A DNA stretch of 64,000 nucleotides from Mesorhizobium shangrilense (GCF_040537815.1 NZ_JBEWSZ010000011.1:1-64000), one strand, 5' to 3'; numbered from the stretch's first letter, positions 42,975 to 51,858 are shown. Notes: generated from the letters alone by a model not told the origin. Numbers and translations: made by a program.

Positions 42975-44318
42975 ATGTCCAGTATCGATGGCAGTATTTA
43001 CGATTTACTCGGAATACTCGCCGTATTTGCCCTCGTCGCTGCCAATGGTTTCTTTGTCGCGGCCGAATTTTCACTTGTCGCGGTTCGCCGCAGCCGCGTG
43101 ATCGAACTGGTCAACACCGGCAGGCTGAATGCAAACGCCCTGAAGCGGGCCGTCGACAATCTCGACGCCAATTTGGCGGCCACCCAGCTCGGCATCACAA
43201 TATCGTCGCTGGCGCTCGGCTGGGTCGGCGAACCCGCGCTCGCCCACCTGATCGAGCCGCTGTTGAACGCACTTCCGGGATCGCTGGCGACGGTCGGCTC
43301 TCATACCATCGCGGTCGTCATTTCCTTCATCATCATCACGGCCCTCCATATCGTGCTGGGCGAGTTGGCGCCCAAGAGCCTGGCGCTGCAACGCAGCGAG
43401 GGAACCGCGCTCTGGGTGGTGCGCCCCCTCGGCCTGTTCCTGTTCCTGCTGCGGCCGGCGATCATCGGCCTGAACAGGCTCGGCAACCTCGTGCTGCGCC
43501 TGTGCGGCCTGCGGCCGGGCACCGGCGAGGAATCGCTGCATTCGCCCGAGGAATTGAAGCTGCTCGTCGCCGCCAGCCAGGAGGCAGGCCTGCTGCATCA
43601 GGCGCAACAGGAACTGGTCGAGCGCGTCTTCAACATAGGCGACCGGCGCATCGCCGACATCATGACGCCACGCCGCGACGTCGACTGGATCGATGCCGAC
43701 GACAGCATGGAGGAAATGCTGCGCACCATCCGTGACTGCCGCCACGAACAGCTTCTGGTCGGGCGCGGCGGGATCGACGAGCCGTTGGGCATGATTCTCA
43801 AGAAGGACCTCCTTGATCAGGTGCTGCACGGCCATGCCGTCGACCCGATGGCCGTCATCCGCGAACCGGTGATCGTGCATGAGGGAACGCCGATCTTTCG
43901 CGTGCTCGACCAGTTCAAGAAGGCACCGGTGCGGCTCGCCATCGTCATCGACGAATATGGCAGCCTGGAGGGGATCGTCACCCAGACCGACCTGCTCGAA
44001 GCCATCGCCGGCGACCTGCCGGACATGGAAGGCGAAGACCCCGACATCGTCGAGCGTGAGGACGGCTCGCTGCTGGTCGACGGCATGATGCTGGCGCATG
44101 ATGCCTTCGCGCGCCTCGGCTTCCGGCTGGGATCGGCGGATGGCGATTTTCACACCATCGCCGGCTTCGCCCTGTTCCAGCTCGGCCATCTTCCGGAGGC
44201 CGGCGAACATTTCGCCTATGAGGGCTGGCGTTTCGAAATCCTCGACATGGACGGAAGGCGCATCGACAAGCTGCTCGTGCGCCGCGAAGCCGCTACATCC
44301 ACTGCTGCAGCCATCTGA
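42975..44318 (+). CDS. CorC/HlyC-family (CNNM domain plus CBS pair) membrane protein
   Basis: 447 residues from ATG 42975 (AGAAGGAG directly upstream). N-terminal CNNM/DUF21 membrane domain (about 1-190: NGFFVAAEFSLVAVRRSR; ATQLGITISSLALGWVGEPAL), two CBS domains (about 205-330: DIMTPRRDVDWIDAD; VVHEG and LQxPVRLAIVIDEYGSLEGIVTQTDLLEAI) and a C-terminal transporter-associated CorC_HlyC domain. Probably magnesium/cobalt efflux; the C-terminal 26 bases overlap the DedA gene. Confidence 0.93.
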   Translation: MSSIDGSIYDLLGILAVFALVAANGFFVAAEFSLVAVRRSRVIELVNTGRLNANALKRAVDNLDANLAATQLGITISSLALGWVGEPALAHLIEPLLNALPGSLATVGSHTIAVVISFIIITALHIVLGELAPKSLALQRSEGTALWVVRPLGLFLFLLRPAIIGLNRLGNLVLRLCGLRPGTGEESLHSPEELKLLVAASQEAGLLHQAQQELVERVFNIGDRRIADIMTPRRDVDWIDADDSMEEMLRTIRDCRHEQLLVGRGGIDEPLGMILKKDLLDQVLHGHAVDPMAVIREPVIVHEGTPIFRVLDQFKKAPVRLAIVIDEYGSLEGIVTQTDLLEAIAGDLPDMEGEDPDIVEREDGSLLVDGMMLAHDAFARLGFRLGSADGDFHTIAGFALFQLGHLPEAGEHFAYEGWRFEILDMDGRRIDKLLVRREAATSTAAAI

Positions 44319-44820
44319 GGCCGAAGGCGCCGGGTGCCAATATGCCCGTCGCCCAGATGATCGCCGAGGTGATGTTGGCGATCTGGAACGTCAACGCGGG
44401 CATTTCGCAGATGCCCGCGACCAGCGGCACCGAAGCGCGCAAAGGCCCCGAGAAGCGGCCGACGAACACGCCCGGCCCGCCCCAGCGTTCGAAGAACCGG
44501 TGGCCGCGCGGCAGGAGGTCCGGATAGCGGGTCAGCGGCCAGTAGTTCGAAACCCTGTGCCCGAGCCTGGTGCCGATCCAGAACGACAGCCAGTCGCCCA
44601 GGAAGGCGCCGACGATGGCCGCCAGCCACAGCGGCCAGAAGGCGATGCCGCTTTCGCCGATCAGGAAGCCGACGCCAAGCAGGATCACGGTCGCTGGAAG
44701 CAGAAGCGAAATGAATGCCAGCGATTCCCCGAAGGCCAGCACCATCACCAGCGGAACGCCCCAGGCTTCATGCTCGCGGATGAAGGCGACCGTCGCCTGC
44801 GTGATCTCGGTGAGGCTCAT
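44293..44820 (-). CDS. DedA-family (SNARE-associated-like) membrane protein
   Basis: 175 residues from ATG 44820. Membrane protein with GDWLSFWIGTRLG and the acidic/basic motif FxxRWGGPGVFVGRFSGPLRA typical of DedA. Involved in membrane lipid flipping (undecaprenyl phosphate or phosphatidylethanolamine) and proton-motive-force homeostasis. Tail-to-tail overlap of 26 bases with the CorC-type gene. Confidence 0.88.
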   Translation of the reverse strand: MSLTEITQATVAFIREHEAWGVPLVMVLAFGESLAFISLLLPATVILLGVGFLIGESGIAFWPLWLAAIVGAFLGDWLSFWIGTRLGHRVSNYWPLTRYPDLLPRGHRFFERWGGPGVFVGRFSGPLRASVPLVAGICEMPALTFQIANITSAIIWATGILAPGAFGLRWLQQWM

Positions 44821-45046
44821 TGTGTTCTTCCCGCCTGCCCTTGGGGTTTGGCACCTGCCCAGGCGCACAATGCCGAGACGTTTACGACTGATTTGACGCA
44901 TCAAATGCCGAAAGCTGTCTTTCAGAGGCGGTGCTTTGGCGCAAGCTTCCATGTCGACGCGGCATCGGCATCGGCAGCGGCCCTGCCTCGGTAAGGGCCG
45001 GTTTACGCTGATTGCCGCAATTTGAGGGATGGAGCTTCCCCGGCAT

Positions 45047-45108
45047 TAACCTTTTATTAAACATTTAATTGACCCCGGCCGGCGTTTTCGCGTTAACTCC
45101 TCGTTAAC
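45047..45108 (+). promoter_or_regulatory. Two CtrA-type boxes upstream of the cysteine protease gene
   Basis: TTAA-CCTTTTA-TTAA at 45047-45061 and TTAA-CTCCTCG-TTAA(C) at 45094-45108 both match the TTAA-N7-TTAA(C) site bound by the response regulator CtrA. Two full boxes 47 bases apart, in AT-rich sequence within GC-rich DNA, are unlikely by chance. They sit 28 to 89 bases ahead of the start at 45136. The 44821-45135 gap holds no gene. Confidence 0.7.
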
Positions 45109-45135
45109 AAGAGCGTTGAGGCGTGGTGGACGGTG

Positions 45136-45858
45136 ATGTTGCGCTGGTTTCTCGTGGGCGTTTTTTCGGTGTGTCTGGGGTTGGCGTCCTTGGCTCATGC
45201 GGGATCGGCGGGATCCGCCCGGGCGGTTTCCGACGAGGATCCTTATCTTTCTTCCTTCAAGACCTACGCAATAGCGTTTGAATCCAACAAGTTACGCAAC
45301 AGCACGGTGGGCACTGCGACATCGGCGCCGGTCGGCGCCAAGACCAGCATTCCCTACGGCTGGGTGGATTTCTGCAGTCGGCGTCCCGATCAGTGCAAGG
45401 TCTCCGTGCTGCCGCCCATGGACCTGAAACTGACGCCCAAGACCTGGGCCATTCTCGACCGCGTCAACCGCGAGGTGAACGGCTATATCGTGCCCGTAAG
45501 TAACCTCGAACATTGGGGCACGATGCAGGATCACTGGGACTATCCCGTTGATGGCAAAGGGGATTGCAAGATCTACGCGCTGTTCAAGCGCAAGCTGTTG
45601 CTCGACGCCGGCTTTCCCAGGCAAGCCCTGCTGATGACGGTCGTTCACGACCTCCATGGCGAAGGCCATGCCATCCTGACGGTCAAGACAGACAAGGGCG
45701 ACTTTGTCCTCGACAACCTCGTCAACAACATCCGCTCATGGGACGCCACCGGCTATTATTTCGTCAAGCGCCAGTCGCAGCAGAACCCCAACATCTGGGT
45801 TTCGATCAATTCGCGTGGCGACGCGGCGGTCAACAAACATCAAAAGATCGTGAACTGA
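45136..45858 (+). CDS. Bacterial transglutaminase-like cysteine proteinase (BTLCP)
   Basis: 240 residues from ATG 45136 (GTG 45133 also possible). Signal peptide MLRWFLVGVFSVCLGLASLAHA. Catalytic triad visible: Cys in GKGDCKIYALFKR, His in GEGHAILTV and Asp in FVLDNLVNN. BTLCPs are periplasmic peptidases; the LapG type processes adhesins, others act in the rhizobial cell surface. The typical LapD-like partner is not adjacent. A perfect terminator follows the gene. Confidence 0.9.
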   Translation: MLRWFLVGVFSVCLGLASLAHAGSAGSARAVSDEDPYLSSFKTYAIAFESNKLRNSTVGTATSAPVGAKTSIPYGWVDFCSRRPDQCKVSVLPPMDLKLTPKTWAILDRVNREVNGYIVPVSNLEHWGTMQDHWDYPVDGKGDCKIYALFKRKLLLDAGFPRQALLMTVVHDLHGEGHAILTVKTDKGDFVLDNLVNNIRSWDATGYYFVKRQSQQNPNIWVSINSRGDAAVNKHQKIVN

Positions 45859-45890
45859 TCCCGGCCTGATAAGGGTCAGTCACGCGGCGA

Positions 45891-45918
45891 GCGGGACCGT
45901 CACTGGTCCCGCTTTTTT
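45891..45918 (+). terminator. Rho-independent terminator
   Basis: GCGGGACC-GTCACT-GGTCCCGC (stem 8, loop 6) followed by TTTTTT. Ends the cysteine protease transcript. Confidence 0.9.
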
Positions 45919-46110
45919 CTTGGAACATATCCCGCCCTCAGCATCGGTCGAACAGGCGCTTCCCGGTCGGCAACCGCGGCTTGAACGCGTCAAGCGCGCC
46001 AATGGCCGCTTCGGCTTGCCAAACGCCGCCATGCCGCCCATACACGGCGGCCGATCGCCCGCCCGTCCGCGCCTCACCTGCCAGGGATTCTGTCCGATGT
46101 CTGCGATACC

Positions 46111-47160
46111 GTGCCCTTGGTCGAAGCCGTGACGGATCACGCGGCGCCACCACTGTCCCTCGAAGATCTGGGATGGACGGACTTCTTCGGCGACCAGCTG
46201 GAACCGCATGAGGCGGACCTTATCCCGATGCGTATCGCCACGGTCCATCGCGACCGCCTGACCGGCCTGTCCCGCACAGGTCAGGTCGACCTGACGCTGC
46301 CGGCGCAGGCCAACACTGGCGACTATGCCGTCGGCGACTGGGTGCTTGTCGACGCACATGACTACCTTGTGCGCCGCCGCCTGACCCGCAAGACGGTGCT
46401 GGAACGCCGCACCCAGGGCGGCCGCACCCCGCAGCTTGCCGCCGCCAATGTCGACACGCTGTTCATCGTCACCTCCTGCAATGCCGACTTCAACCCAGCC
46501 CGGCTCGAACGCTATCTGGCGCTGGCCAATGAGGCCGGGACGACACCGGTCATCCTGCTGACCAAGGCCGATGCCGCTGAAGACGCTGAGGCCTACCAGA
46601 AGCAGGCCGAGGCACTGCAGCGGGGATTGGCGGTGGTGATGCTGAACCCGCGCACCGCGGATGCGGCGACCGCCCTGGCCGCATGGTGCGGCGTGGGACA
46701 GACTGTCGCGCTGATCGGCTCCTCCGGCGTCGGCAAATCGACGCTGGTCAACACGCTGGCAGGATCGGGCCAGCAATTGCCGCAGCTGACCGGCGGCATT
46801 CGCGAACATGATGCCAAGGGGCGCCACACCACCACCTCCCGGTCGCTGCACGCCATTGCCGGCGGTGGCTGGGTGATCGATACGCCGGGCATGCGCACGC
46901 TGCAGGTCAGCGATGTCGCCTACGGCATCGACACGCTGTTCGCCGAGATCACCGAGCTTGCGCCACTGTGCAAATTCCGCGACTGCACCCACGTCCACGA
47001 GCCGGGCTGCGCGGTGCAGGCGGCGCTCAAGGCGGGTACGCTCGACCCGGAGCGCCTTGCCCGCTGGCGCAAGCTGTCCGACGAAAATCGCGGCAACACG
47101 CCGGTCCAGTCCGGACCGCGCGGCGGCAAGTCTCCGGCCGGTCGCGGCAAAAGGCGCTGA
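46111..47160 (+). CDS. rsgA: Ribosome small-subunit-dependent GTPase A
   Basis: 349 residues; GTG 46111 or GTG 46129 as start. N-terminal OB-fold (about 25-110), circularly permuted GTPase with G4 ILLTKADA before G1 GSSGVGKST, and a zinc knuckle near the end (CKFRDCTHVHEPGCAV). Acts in late maturation of the 30S subunit. A short basic C-terminal tail (RGGKSPAGRGKRR) suggests RNA contact. Confidence 0.92.
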   Translation: MPLVEAVTDHAAPPLSLEDLGWTDFFGDQLEPHEADLIPMRIATVHRDRLTGLSRTGQVDLTLPAQANTGDYAVGDWVLVDAHDYLVRRRLTRKTVLERRTQGGRTPQLAAANVDTLFIVTSCNADFNPARLERYLALANEAGTTPVILLTKADAAEDAEAYQKQAEALQRGLAVVMLNPRTADAATALAAWCGVGQTVALIGSSGVGKSTLVNTLAGSGQQLPQLTGGIREHDAKGRHTTTSRSLHAIAGGGWVIDTPGMRTLQVSDVAYGIDTLFAEITELAPLCKFRDCTHVHEPGCAVQAALKAGTLDPERLARWRKLSDENRGNTPVQSGPRGGKSPAGRGKRR

Positions 47161-47176
47161 ACGACCAGGGCTGAAT

Positions 47177-47821
47177 TCAGAGCCGCGCCGTGCGGAAAAC
47201 CCGATCCCAGAATACGGATGTCACGCCGAAATTGGCGTTTTCGTCGATATGATGATGCACGGCGTGGCGACGCTTGAGCGTATAGAGATAGCTTGGATGG
47301 ATGGGGTGCCAATGGTGGATCATGTGATGGATGCTGACGTACCACAGATAGCCCAGCATCAGCCCGCAGCTCACGGCACTTGCCGCCACGAAGCCTGAGA
47401 GCAGCCACACCGGAAGGAACGCGACCAGCGCGTGGACCCCGAGGCTGAGCCAGGTCGGCGTGCCCACCGAGCTACGTTCCTCGACATGGTGCCGGTCGTG
47501 CAGGTCCTTGATATAGGGGACGTGATGCAGCACGAACCTGTGCAGGACGTATTCCGTCAGCGTCCACAGGACAAGACAGCCGACCACGATGGCGATCCAG
47601 CCCGGCGCCCTCTCCGCGCCGGCTTCAGTGAGGCCGGCGGCGGCGAGCACCAAGATCACGATAGGATACACGACGAAGTCGCTATAGTAGCCGATAAGAC
47701 CGAGTTGCATCGAGGACGCCCCAGCTAGCCTTTGACGCCGCCAACCGGCGGATGCCCCCAGATTGCCTGCCTCGCGCGTGAGTCGCAATGCGGACGCAAC
47801 CGACATAGCGTCGCGGCCCAT
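47177..47821 (-). CDS. Sterol desaturase / fatty-acid hydroxylase family protein
   Basis: 214 residues from ATG 47821 (a TTG 3 bases upstream or ATG 47710 are alternatives; the latter gives a core-only form). Membrane di-iron enzyme with histidine boxes HRFVLHH, HDRHH, HHMIHHWH and HAVHHH. Hydroxylates or desaturates lipid or carotenoid chains. Convergent with rsgA with a 16-base gap. Confidence 0.85.
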   Translation of the reverse strand: MGRDAMSVASALRLTREAGNLGASAGWRRQRLAGASSMQLGLIGYYSDFVVYPIVILVLAAAGLTEAGAERAPGWIAIVVGCLVLWTLTEYVLHRFVLHHVPYIKDLHDRHHVEERSSVGTPTWLSLGVHALVAFLPVWLLSGFVAASAVSCGLMLGYLWYVSIHHMIHHWHPIHPSYLYTLKRRHAVHHHIDENANFGVTSVFWDRVFRTARL

Positions 47822-47889
47822 CAAGGCAAGGTCGTGGCCCCAGGCCGCTTTTCATGCTGGCGACCCGATGCCGGACGCCTGCTTCCATG

Positions 47890-48033
47890 TCAGATGACGT
47901 AGAACAGCCAGCCGCCATCGGGATGCCCGGAGGCCGTCGTCAGGGTTGCGACCTTGACCAGCGACGCGATCATCGCCGCCATCATGACCAGGACCATGAA
48001 GGCGGCGGCAACCATCAGTTTGATCGATTTCAT
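47890..48033 (-). CDS. Tiny membrane protein, paralogue 1
   Basis: 47 residues: MKSIKLMVAAAFMVLV, MMAAMIASLVKVATLT and a short tail ending WLFYVI. One membrane helix. It is a clear paralogue of 51577-51747, sharing MKSI-LM-AAAFM-LV and SLVKVAT. The ATG is preceded by a leader that is also similar, including GCCCTTCTCC reading on the plus strand at 48082-48091. No known family. Too short for standard gene calls. Confidence 0.65.
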   Translation of the reverse strand: MKSIKLMVAAAFMVLVMMAAMIASLVKVATLTTASGHPDGGWLFYVI

Positions 48034-48081
48034 GATGCAATTCTCATTGAGGGTGTGACGATGCCCCCACCCTGATGTCCA

Positions 48082-48108
48082 GCCCTTCTCCAACATGAGT
48101 GTTGCACC
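48082..48108 (-). repeat. Leader repeat of the tiny-protein family, copy 1
   Basis: The plus-strand text GCCCTTCTCCAACATGAGTG recurs with few changes at 51050-51071 (GCCCTTCTCCAGCATGAGTG) and in part at 51788-51803. On the minus strand this reads ATG TTG GAG AAG GGC, so a small leader peptide starting MLEKG is possible in copies 1 and 2. TGTTG-CAC-CAACA is a small palindrome within copy 1. Confidence 0.55.
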
Positions 48109-48227
48109 AACATTGCGCGGGCGGGCGGCATTGGCGGCGAATGCATGCCTGCGAATGCGGCTTGCGAGCGGGGGACGGCATGGCCTAGCATGCGGCCAGC
48201 GCACGTCAGCTCTTGGAGAAGAACTCG

Positions 48228-48554
48228 ATGTCCGACTCCGTGGTACGCGTGTCCATCTTGCGATGTGACGCTACCAGATTTGCGCTGTTGCGAAGCATGA
48301 TGCTCGACGCCGAGGCAGCCCTTCGGCCCGGCATCGAGGCAATGCCGGGACTGCTCCTCTTCTACGCCGGCGCGGACGAAGCAACATCGTCGCTGATCAA
48401 TACCAGTGTTTGGGACACGCTGGAGCACGCCAGGCAACTCGATACCTTCCAGCCCATGCTGGATGCAGGAAAGCGATTTGTCGCTGAAGGCGCAACGTTT
48501 GAGCGGCCGATCATGCACTACGCCTCATTGTGGCGTTTTGGGCAACTCGCGTAA
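48228..48554 (+). CDS. Small hypothetical protein, ferredoxin-like/ABM-type fold suspected
   Basis: 108 residues from ATG 48228 (GGAGA 8 bases upstream). VVRVSILRCDATRFALLRSMM, PGIEAMPGLLLFYAGADEATSSLINTSVWDTLEHARQLDTF reads like a dimeric alpha/beta-barrel protein of the antibiotic-biosynthesis-monooxygenase kind. Function unknown. Convergent with the membrane protein at 48660. Confidence 0.6.
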   Translation: MSDSVVRVSILRCDATRFALLRSMMLDAEAALRPGIEAMPGLLLFYAGADEATSSLINTSVWDTLEHARQLDTFQPMLDAGKRFVAEGATFERPIMHYASLWRFGQLA

Positions 48555-48659
48555 GCATGGCAAAGCTCTTTGCTTTTGGCCATCCAGTTCGCCCGCACCC
48601 ACCACTTCTCGCATTCGACCGACGGTCCAACTGAACGCGTCGCGTTGCGATGAACGGCT

Positions 48660-49184
48660 CTAGTATGCGGTCGCACCGTCTGCGACGGCGCGAAGAGCGT
48701 CTTGCTGGGGACGAACCAGCAGATAGAGGGCGGCGACGTGCGTGATCATCAACAGCGGCACATAGATGACGGGGATCGCGTAGGTGGCGCCAAACAGTCC
48801 TGCATGCGCCGGAAGGTCGGCCTCGATGGCGTGGTAGTAGTCGACGATGAGATCAACCATCCCCACGACATTGAAGGCGACGACGAACGTCCAAAAGAGC
48901 GGGCGTATCCTCACCGTCAGCAGCGCCAGCATGGCCAGCAACCCCGTCGCGAAGTCGCCATAGGCGGCAAAGCTGGCGAAGCCCGCGGGCAGATCGGGGC
49001 TGACGACGCCCGGCAGGATGAAGACCAGCCCGAAGAAGCGGAAGCTGTGCAACGTGGCAATGACACGTTGCGCCGCGACGCGGTCCATCGACCTGAGCCA
49101 GGGCCAGAGATAGGCCCCGAAGCACAGTAGCCACGCGACATAGCCAAGAACGAGATGGATCTGGAAAAGGATCTCCGTCGACAT
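48660..49184 (-). CDS. Hypothetical integral membrane protein
   Basis: 174 residues, about five hydrophobic helices (HLVLGYVAWLLCFGAYLWPWL; GLLAMLALLTVRIRPLFWTFVVAFNVVGMVDLIVDYYHA). AGGAGACC precedes ATG 49184. Second gene of a two-gene unit with the methyltransferase, 12 bases downstream. No family recognised with confidence. Confidence 0.65.
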   Translation of the reverse strand: MSTEILFQIHLVLGYVAWLLCFGAYLWPWLRSMDRVAAQRVIATLHSFRFFGLVFILPGVVSPDLPAGFASFAAYGDFATGLLAMLALLTVRIRPLFWTFVVAFNVVGMVDLIVDYYHAIEADLPAHAGLFGATYAIPVIYVPLLMITHVAALYLLVRPQQDALRAVADGATAY

Positions 49185-49196
49185 TCTGGTCTCCTG

Positions 49197-50027
49197 TCAG
49201 CTGTTGATTGACGCGGGCTCGAACACCGCGGTCAGGATGCCGAGTCGGCCCTCCATGAGGTTTCGTCCCAGATTGGCCGCAAGTTCGGCGAAGTCCGGTC
49301 CCATCACCACGCCGAGATTGGGCGAAGGCGGCGGCCCCGCCGCACGCAGCTGCGCGAACCAGGCCTTGGCGATCTCGGTGTCGTCCTGCCATGCCAGCAT
49401 GCCGAAGCCGGCCGGTTCGATCGCCGCGCGCGTCGCTTCGGCTGTCAGGAGGAAACTCGTCGCCGGCGTTCTCGCCCAGGGAAGCGGATAGTGCGGCTCG
49501 CCTGCGCCCAACACGACGTCGAAGGTGGCAAACCTGCCGCCCGGCTTCAGCACGCGCCGAATCTCGCGATAGAGCCGCGCCCGGTCGGAGATGTTCATCG
49601 CCACATGCTGCAGCAGCGCGATGTCGAAACGGCCGTCATCGAATGGAAGTTCCAGAGCGCTGGCGGTCTGGAACGACAGCTGCCCGCTTTGTCCAGTGCG
49701 CTCGCTTAGATAGCGCGCGGCATCGACGAAAGGCTCGCTGAGGTCCACCCCTGTAACCCGGCAGCCGTGGGTCGCGGCCAGAAAGCGCGCCGGCCCGCCG
49801 ATGCCCGAGCCGACGTCCAGAACGGACATGCCGGCGGTGATGTCAGCCAATTGGGCAAGCTCGGCGGTCGCGGCAAGTCCACGGGTGTGGAACTGGTCGA
49901 GCGTGCCCAGTTGTTGGGGCGTCAGAAGCTGGTCCTCCGGACCGAGGGCAGCCAGTACCGTCTTCAGCCGCCCAGTCAGGCCGGTCGCGCGATAGTGGTC
50001 GCGCACCCCATCAAGTTCATCGGTCAT
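49197..50027 (-). CDS. Class I SAM-dependent methyltransferase
   Basis: 276 residues. Motif I VLDVGSGIGGPARFLA (near 75), then CRVTGVDLSEPFV, FDIALLQHVAMNI (motif II) and VLKPGGRFATFDVV (motif III) as in UbiE/Coq5-type enzymes. Small-molecule methylation is likely. Divergent from a LysR gene. Confidence 0.9.
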   Translation of the reverse strand: MTDELDGVRDHYRATGLTGRLKTVLAALGPEDQLLTPQQLGTLDQFHTRGLAATAELAQLADITAGMSVLDVGSGIGGPARFLAATHGCRVTGVDLSEPFVDAARYLSERTGQSGQLSFQTASALELPFDDGRFDIALLQHVAMNISDRARLYREIRRVLKPGGRFATFDVVLGAGEPHYPLPWARTPATSFLLTAEATRAAIEPAGFGMLAWQDDTEIAKAWFAQLRAAGPPPSPNLGVVMGPDFAELAANLGRNLMEGRLGILTAVFEPASINS

Positions 50028-50105
50028 AGCAAGATGCCTCCAAGGTTCAGCTCTTACTTAAACCCGCTTCCATAATTCGACTATCCGCTGTAATCACAAC
50101 AACCC

Positions 50106-51014
50106 ATGAAGCAGAACTACACAATCCGGCACGGGGCGCTGGAGGGCGTCGAGGTGTTCCTGGCCGTCGCCAGGCACCGCAGCTTCCGCCGCGCCGCAGC
50201 CGATCTCGGCGTGACACCGTCCGCCGTGAGCCAGTCGGTGCGCACGCTGGAAGCGCGCATCGGTGCGGCGCTGTTTGCCCGCACGACGCGCAGTGTCGGC
50301 TTGACTGAAGCCGGCCAGCGGTTCCTCGACCGCGCCGGCCCGGCTTTCGAGGAGATCGTCGCGGCCGGCGAGGCCGCTCGTGATCTCGGCCAACGCCCGA
50401 CCGGGCTGCTGCGCCTGTCCGTGCCCCGCGCCGTCGTGCCGCTGATCCTGGAGCCGATGATCGCGTCGTTCTGCCAGGCCTATCCCGAGATCGAACTGGA
50501 GATCGCCGCGAGCGACGAGATGGTCGATCTGGCGACCGGCGGGTTCGATGCCGGCATCCGCCTCGGCCAGTTCATCGCCGCCGACATGATCGCGGTGCGG
50601 CTGACGCCGTCCTTCCCGTTCGTGGTCGTCGGCAGCCCCGACTATTTCGAGCGCCATGGCCGCCCCGAGCGTGTGGAGGATTTGCGCCACCACGCCTGCC
50701 TGCGCTTGCGCCGCTCGAACGGCGCCATCGCGCCGTGGTCCTTCATCGACGGCAACGGGACGATCGAGGCAATGGTTTCAGGCCCGCTGATCGCGCATGA
50801 CTATCCGACATTGGTCGGAGCGGCGATGCGGGGCGTGGGGCTGGCGCAGATCCCTCGACCGGTCGCCGAAGCTCCGATCGCCGCGGGAAAACTCAAGCCG
50901 GTGCTGGAAGGCATCTCCGCCACGACACCGGGCGTCTTCCTCTATCATCCCGGCAAGCGCCAGATCCTGCCCAAGCTGCGCGCCTTCATCGACCACGTCA
51001 AAGCCGGGGCGTGA
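50106..51014 (+). CDS. LysR-family transcriptional regulator
   Basis: 302 residues. HTH RHRSFRRAAADLGVTPSAVSQSVRTLE. Effector domain includes GFDAGIRLGQFIAADMIAVRL, typical of the AlkR/NodD-distant subgroup with HHACLRLR. Divergent from the methyltransferase-membrane protein pair, which it probably regulates. Confidence 0.92.
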   Translation: MKQNYTIRHGALEGVEVFLAVARHRSFRRAAADLGVTPSAVSQSVRTLEARIGAALFARTTRSVGLTEAGQRFLDRAGPAFEEIVAAGEAARDLGQRPTGLLRLSVPRAVVPLILEPMIASFCQAYPEIELEIAASDEMVDLATGGFDAGIRLGQFIAADMIAVRLTPSFPFVVVGSPDYFERHGRPERVEDLRHHACLRLRRSNGAIAPWSFIDGNGTIEAMVSGPLIAHDYPTLVGAAMRGVGLAQIPRPVAEAPIAAGKLKPVLEGISATTPGVFLYHPGKRQILPKLRAFIDHVKAGA

Positions 51015-51049
51015 CACCGGCGTCGCGGAACCACTGGCCCATGGTCGGC

Positions 51050-51086
51050 GCCCTTCTCCAGCATGAGTGTTATGCGAGTATTGCAC
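51050..51086 (-). repeat. Leader repeat of the tiny-protein family, partial copy
   Basis: Contains GCCCTTCTCCAGCATGAGTG and a GTATTGCAC end like copy 1 (48082-48108), but no matching tiny gene follows on the minus strand, where the LysR gene end now lies. Reads as a relic of a third unit. Confidence 0.45.
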
Positions 51087-51154
51087 CGGCGGAGGCTAGT
51101 GGATTGGGCAGGTAGGGCCAGAGAGCAACGCCGGCCAAGACCGAGAAAACCTTC

Positions 51155-51439
51155 CTAGAGCTCCTTCGCACGCAAACGAAAGACATGATTTGGGTCTGTA
51201 TTTTCACGCCATCCCCAACGACCCCATATTATTTCGACCATCATAGTTCGACCTGCGAAGAAAATCTCTAGTACGTCGCCAACTACCGGGGAATCTTCAT
51301 CAATCAACGTTCCTCCGTCGGATAAATCCCTTTCCGTTATCAATTTACCTGTCTTCAATATTACTCTCTGAACGATGTATGGCATATTCACTTCACTACC
51401 GTAGCCGATTACGCCATTTTCGTATGTTGGAACGCTCAT
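51155..51439 (-). CDS. Hypothetical protein in an AT-rich patch
   Basis: 94 residues (start 51439; ATG 51385 is an alternative). MPYIVQRVILKTGKLITERDLSDGG and VVGDVLEIFFAGRTMMVEIIWGRWG look like a beta-rich folded protein. The base composition is visibly poorer in GC than its neighbours, suggesting recent acquisition. No homology recognised and no partner gene nearby. Confidence 0.5.
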   Translation of the reverse strand: MSVPTYENGVIGYGSEVNMPYIVQRVILKTGKLITERDLSDGGTLIDEDSPVVGDVLEIFFAGRTMMVEIIWGRWGWRENTDPNHVFRLRAKEL

Positions 51440-51576
51440 TCCGAAACGTCACCAGTCTTGCCAAAAAGTACCGGCATCCACGCCTCGGGTAAAGGCGGCT
51501 GAAGGAGCGGTTGTAAGTTGTAAAATGGGTCATTGTATCGGAGCCTGAGACAGGCACCGCGCTCCATCGGCCAAGG

Positions 51577-51747
51577 TCAACGCCCCAGGCCGCTGTCCAT
51601 GCGGATGATGATGTTGAGCAACCAGCCGCTGCCCACATGCCCGGCGGCCGTCGACATGGTCGCGACCTTGACCAGCGACGCAACGATCGCCGCCATTATC
51701 ACCAGGGCCATGAAGGCGGCGGCAATCATCAGATGGATCGATTTCAT
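51577..51747 (-). CDS. Tiny membrane protein, paralogue 2
   Basis: 56 residues: MKSIHLMIAAAFMALVI, MAAIVASLVKVATMS, then a polar tail ending MDSGLGR. One membrane helix. About 25 of the first 31 residues match paralogue 1 (47890-48033); the C termini differ. Its leader (51748-51803) includes the same GCCCTTCTCCAGCATG block. Confidence 0.65.
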   Translation of the reverse strand: MKSIHLMIAAAFMALVIMAAIVASLVKVATMSTAAGHVGSGWLLNIIIRMDSGLGR

Positions 51748-51858
51748 GGGTTATACTCATTTGAGGATGTGTCGCCCCCACCCTCTCGCCCTTCTCCAGC
51801 ATGCGCTGCCATCGATCGGGGATTGCCTGGCCAGGAAGGGAAACGTCGGCGATGCCCC

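Noticed and set aside
48557..48634. 25-codon frame after the 48228 gene
   Set aside because: Short and without ribosome site; likely chance.
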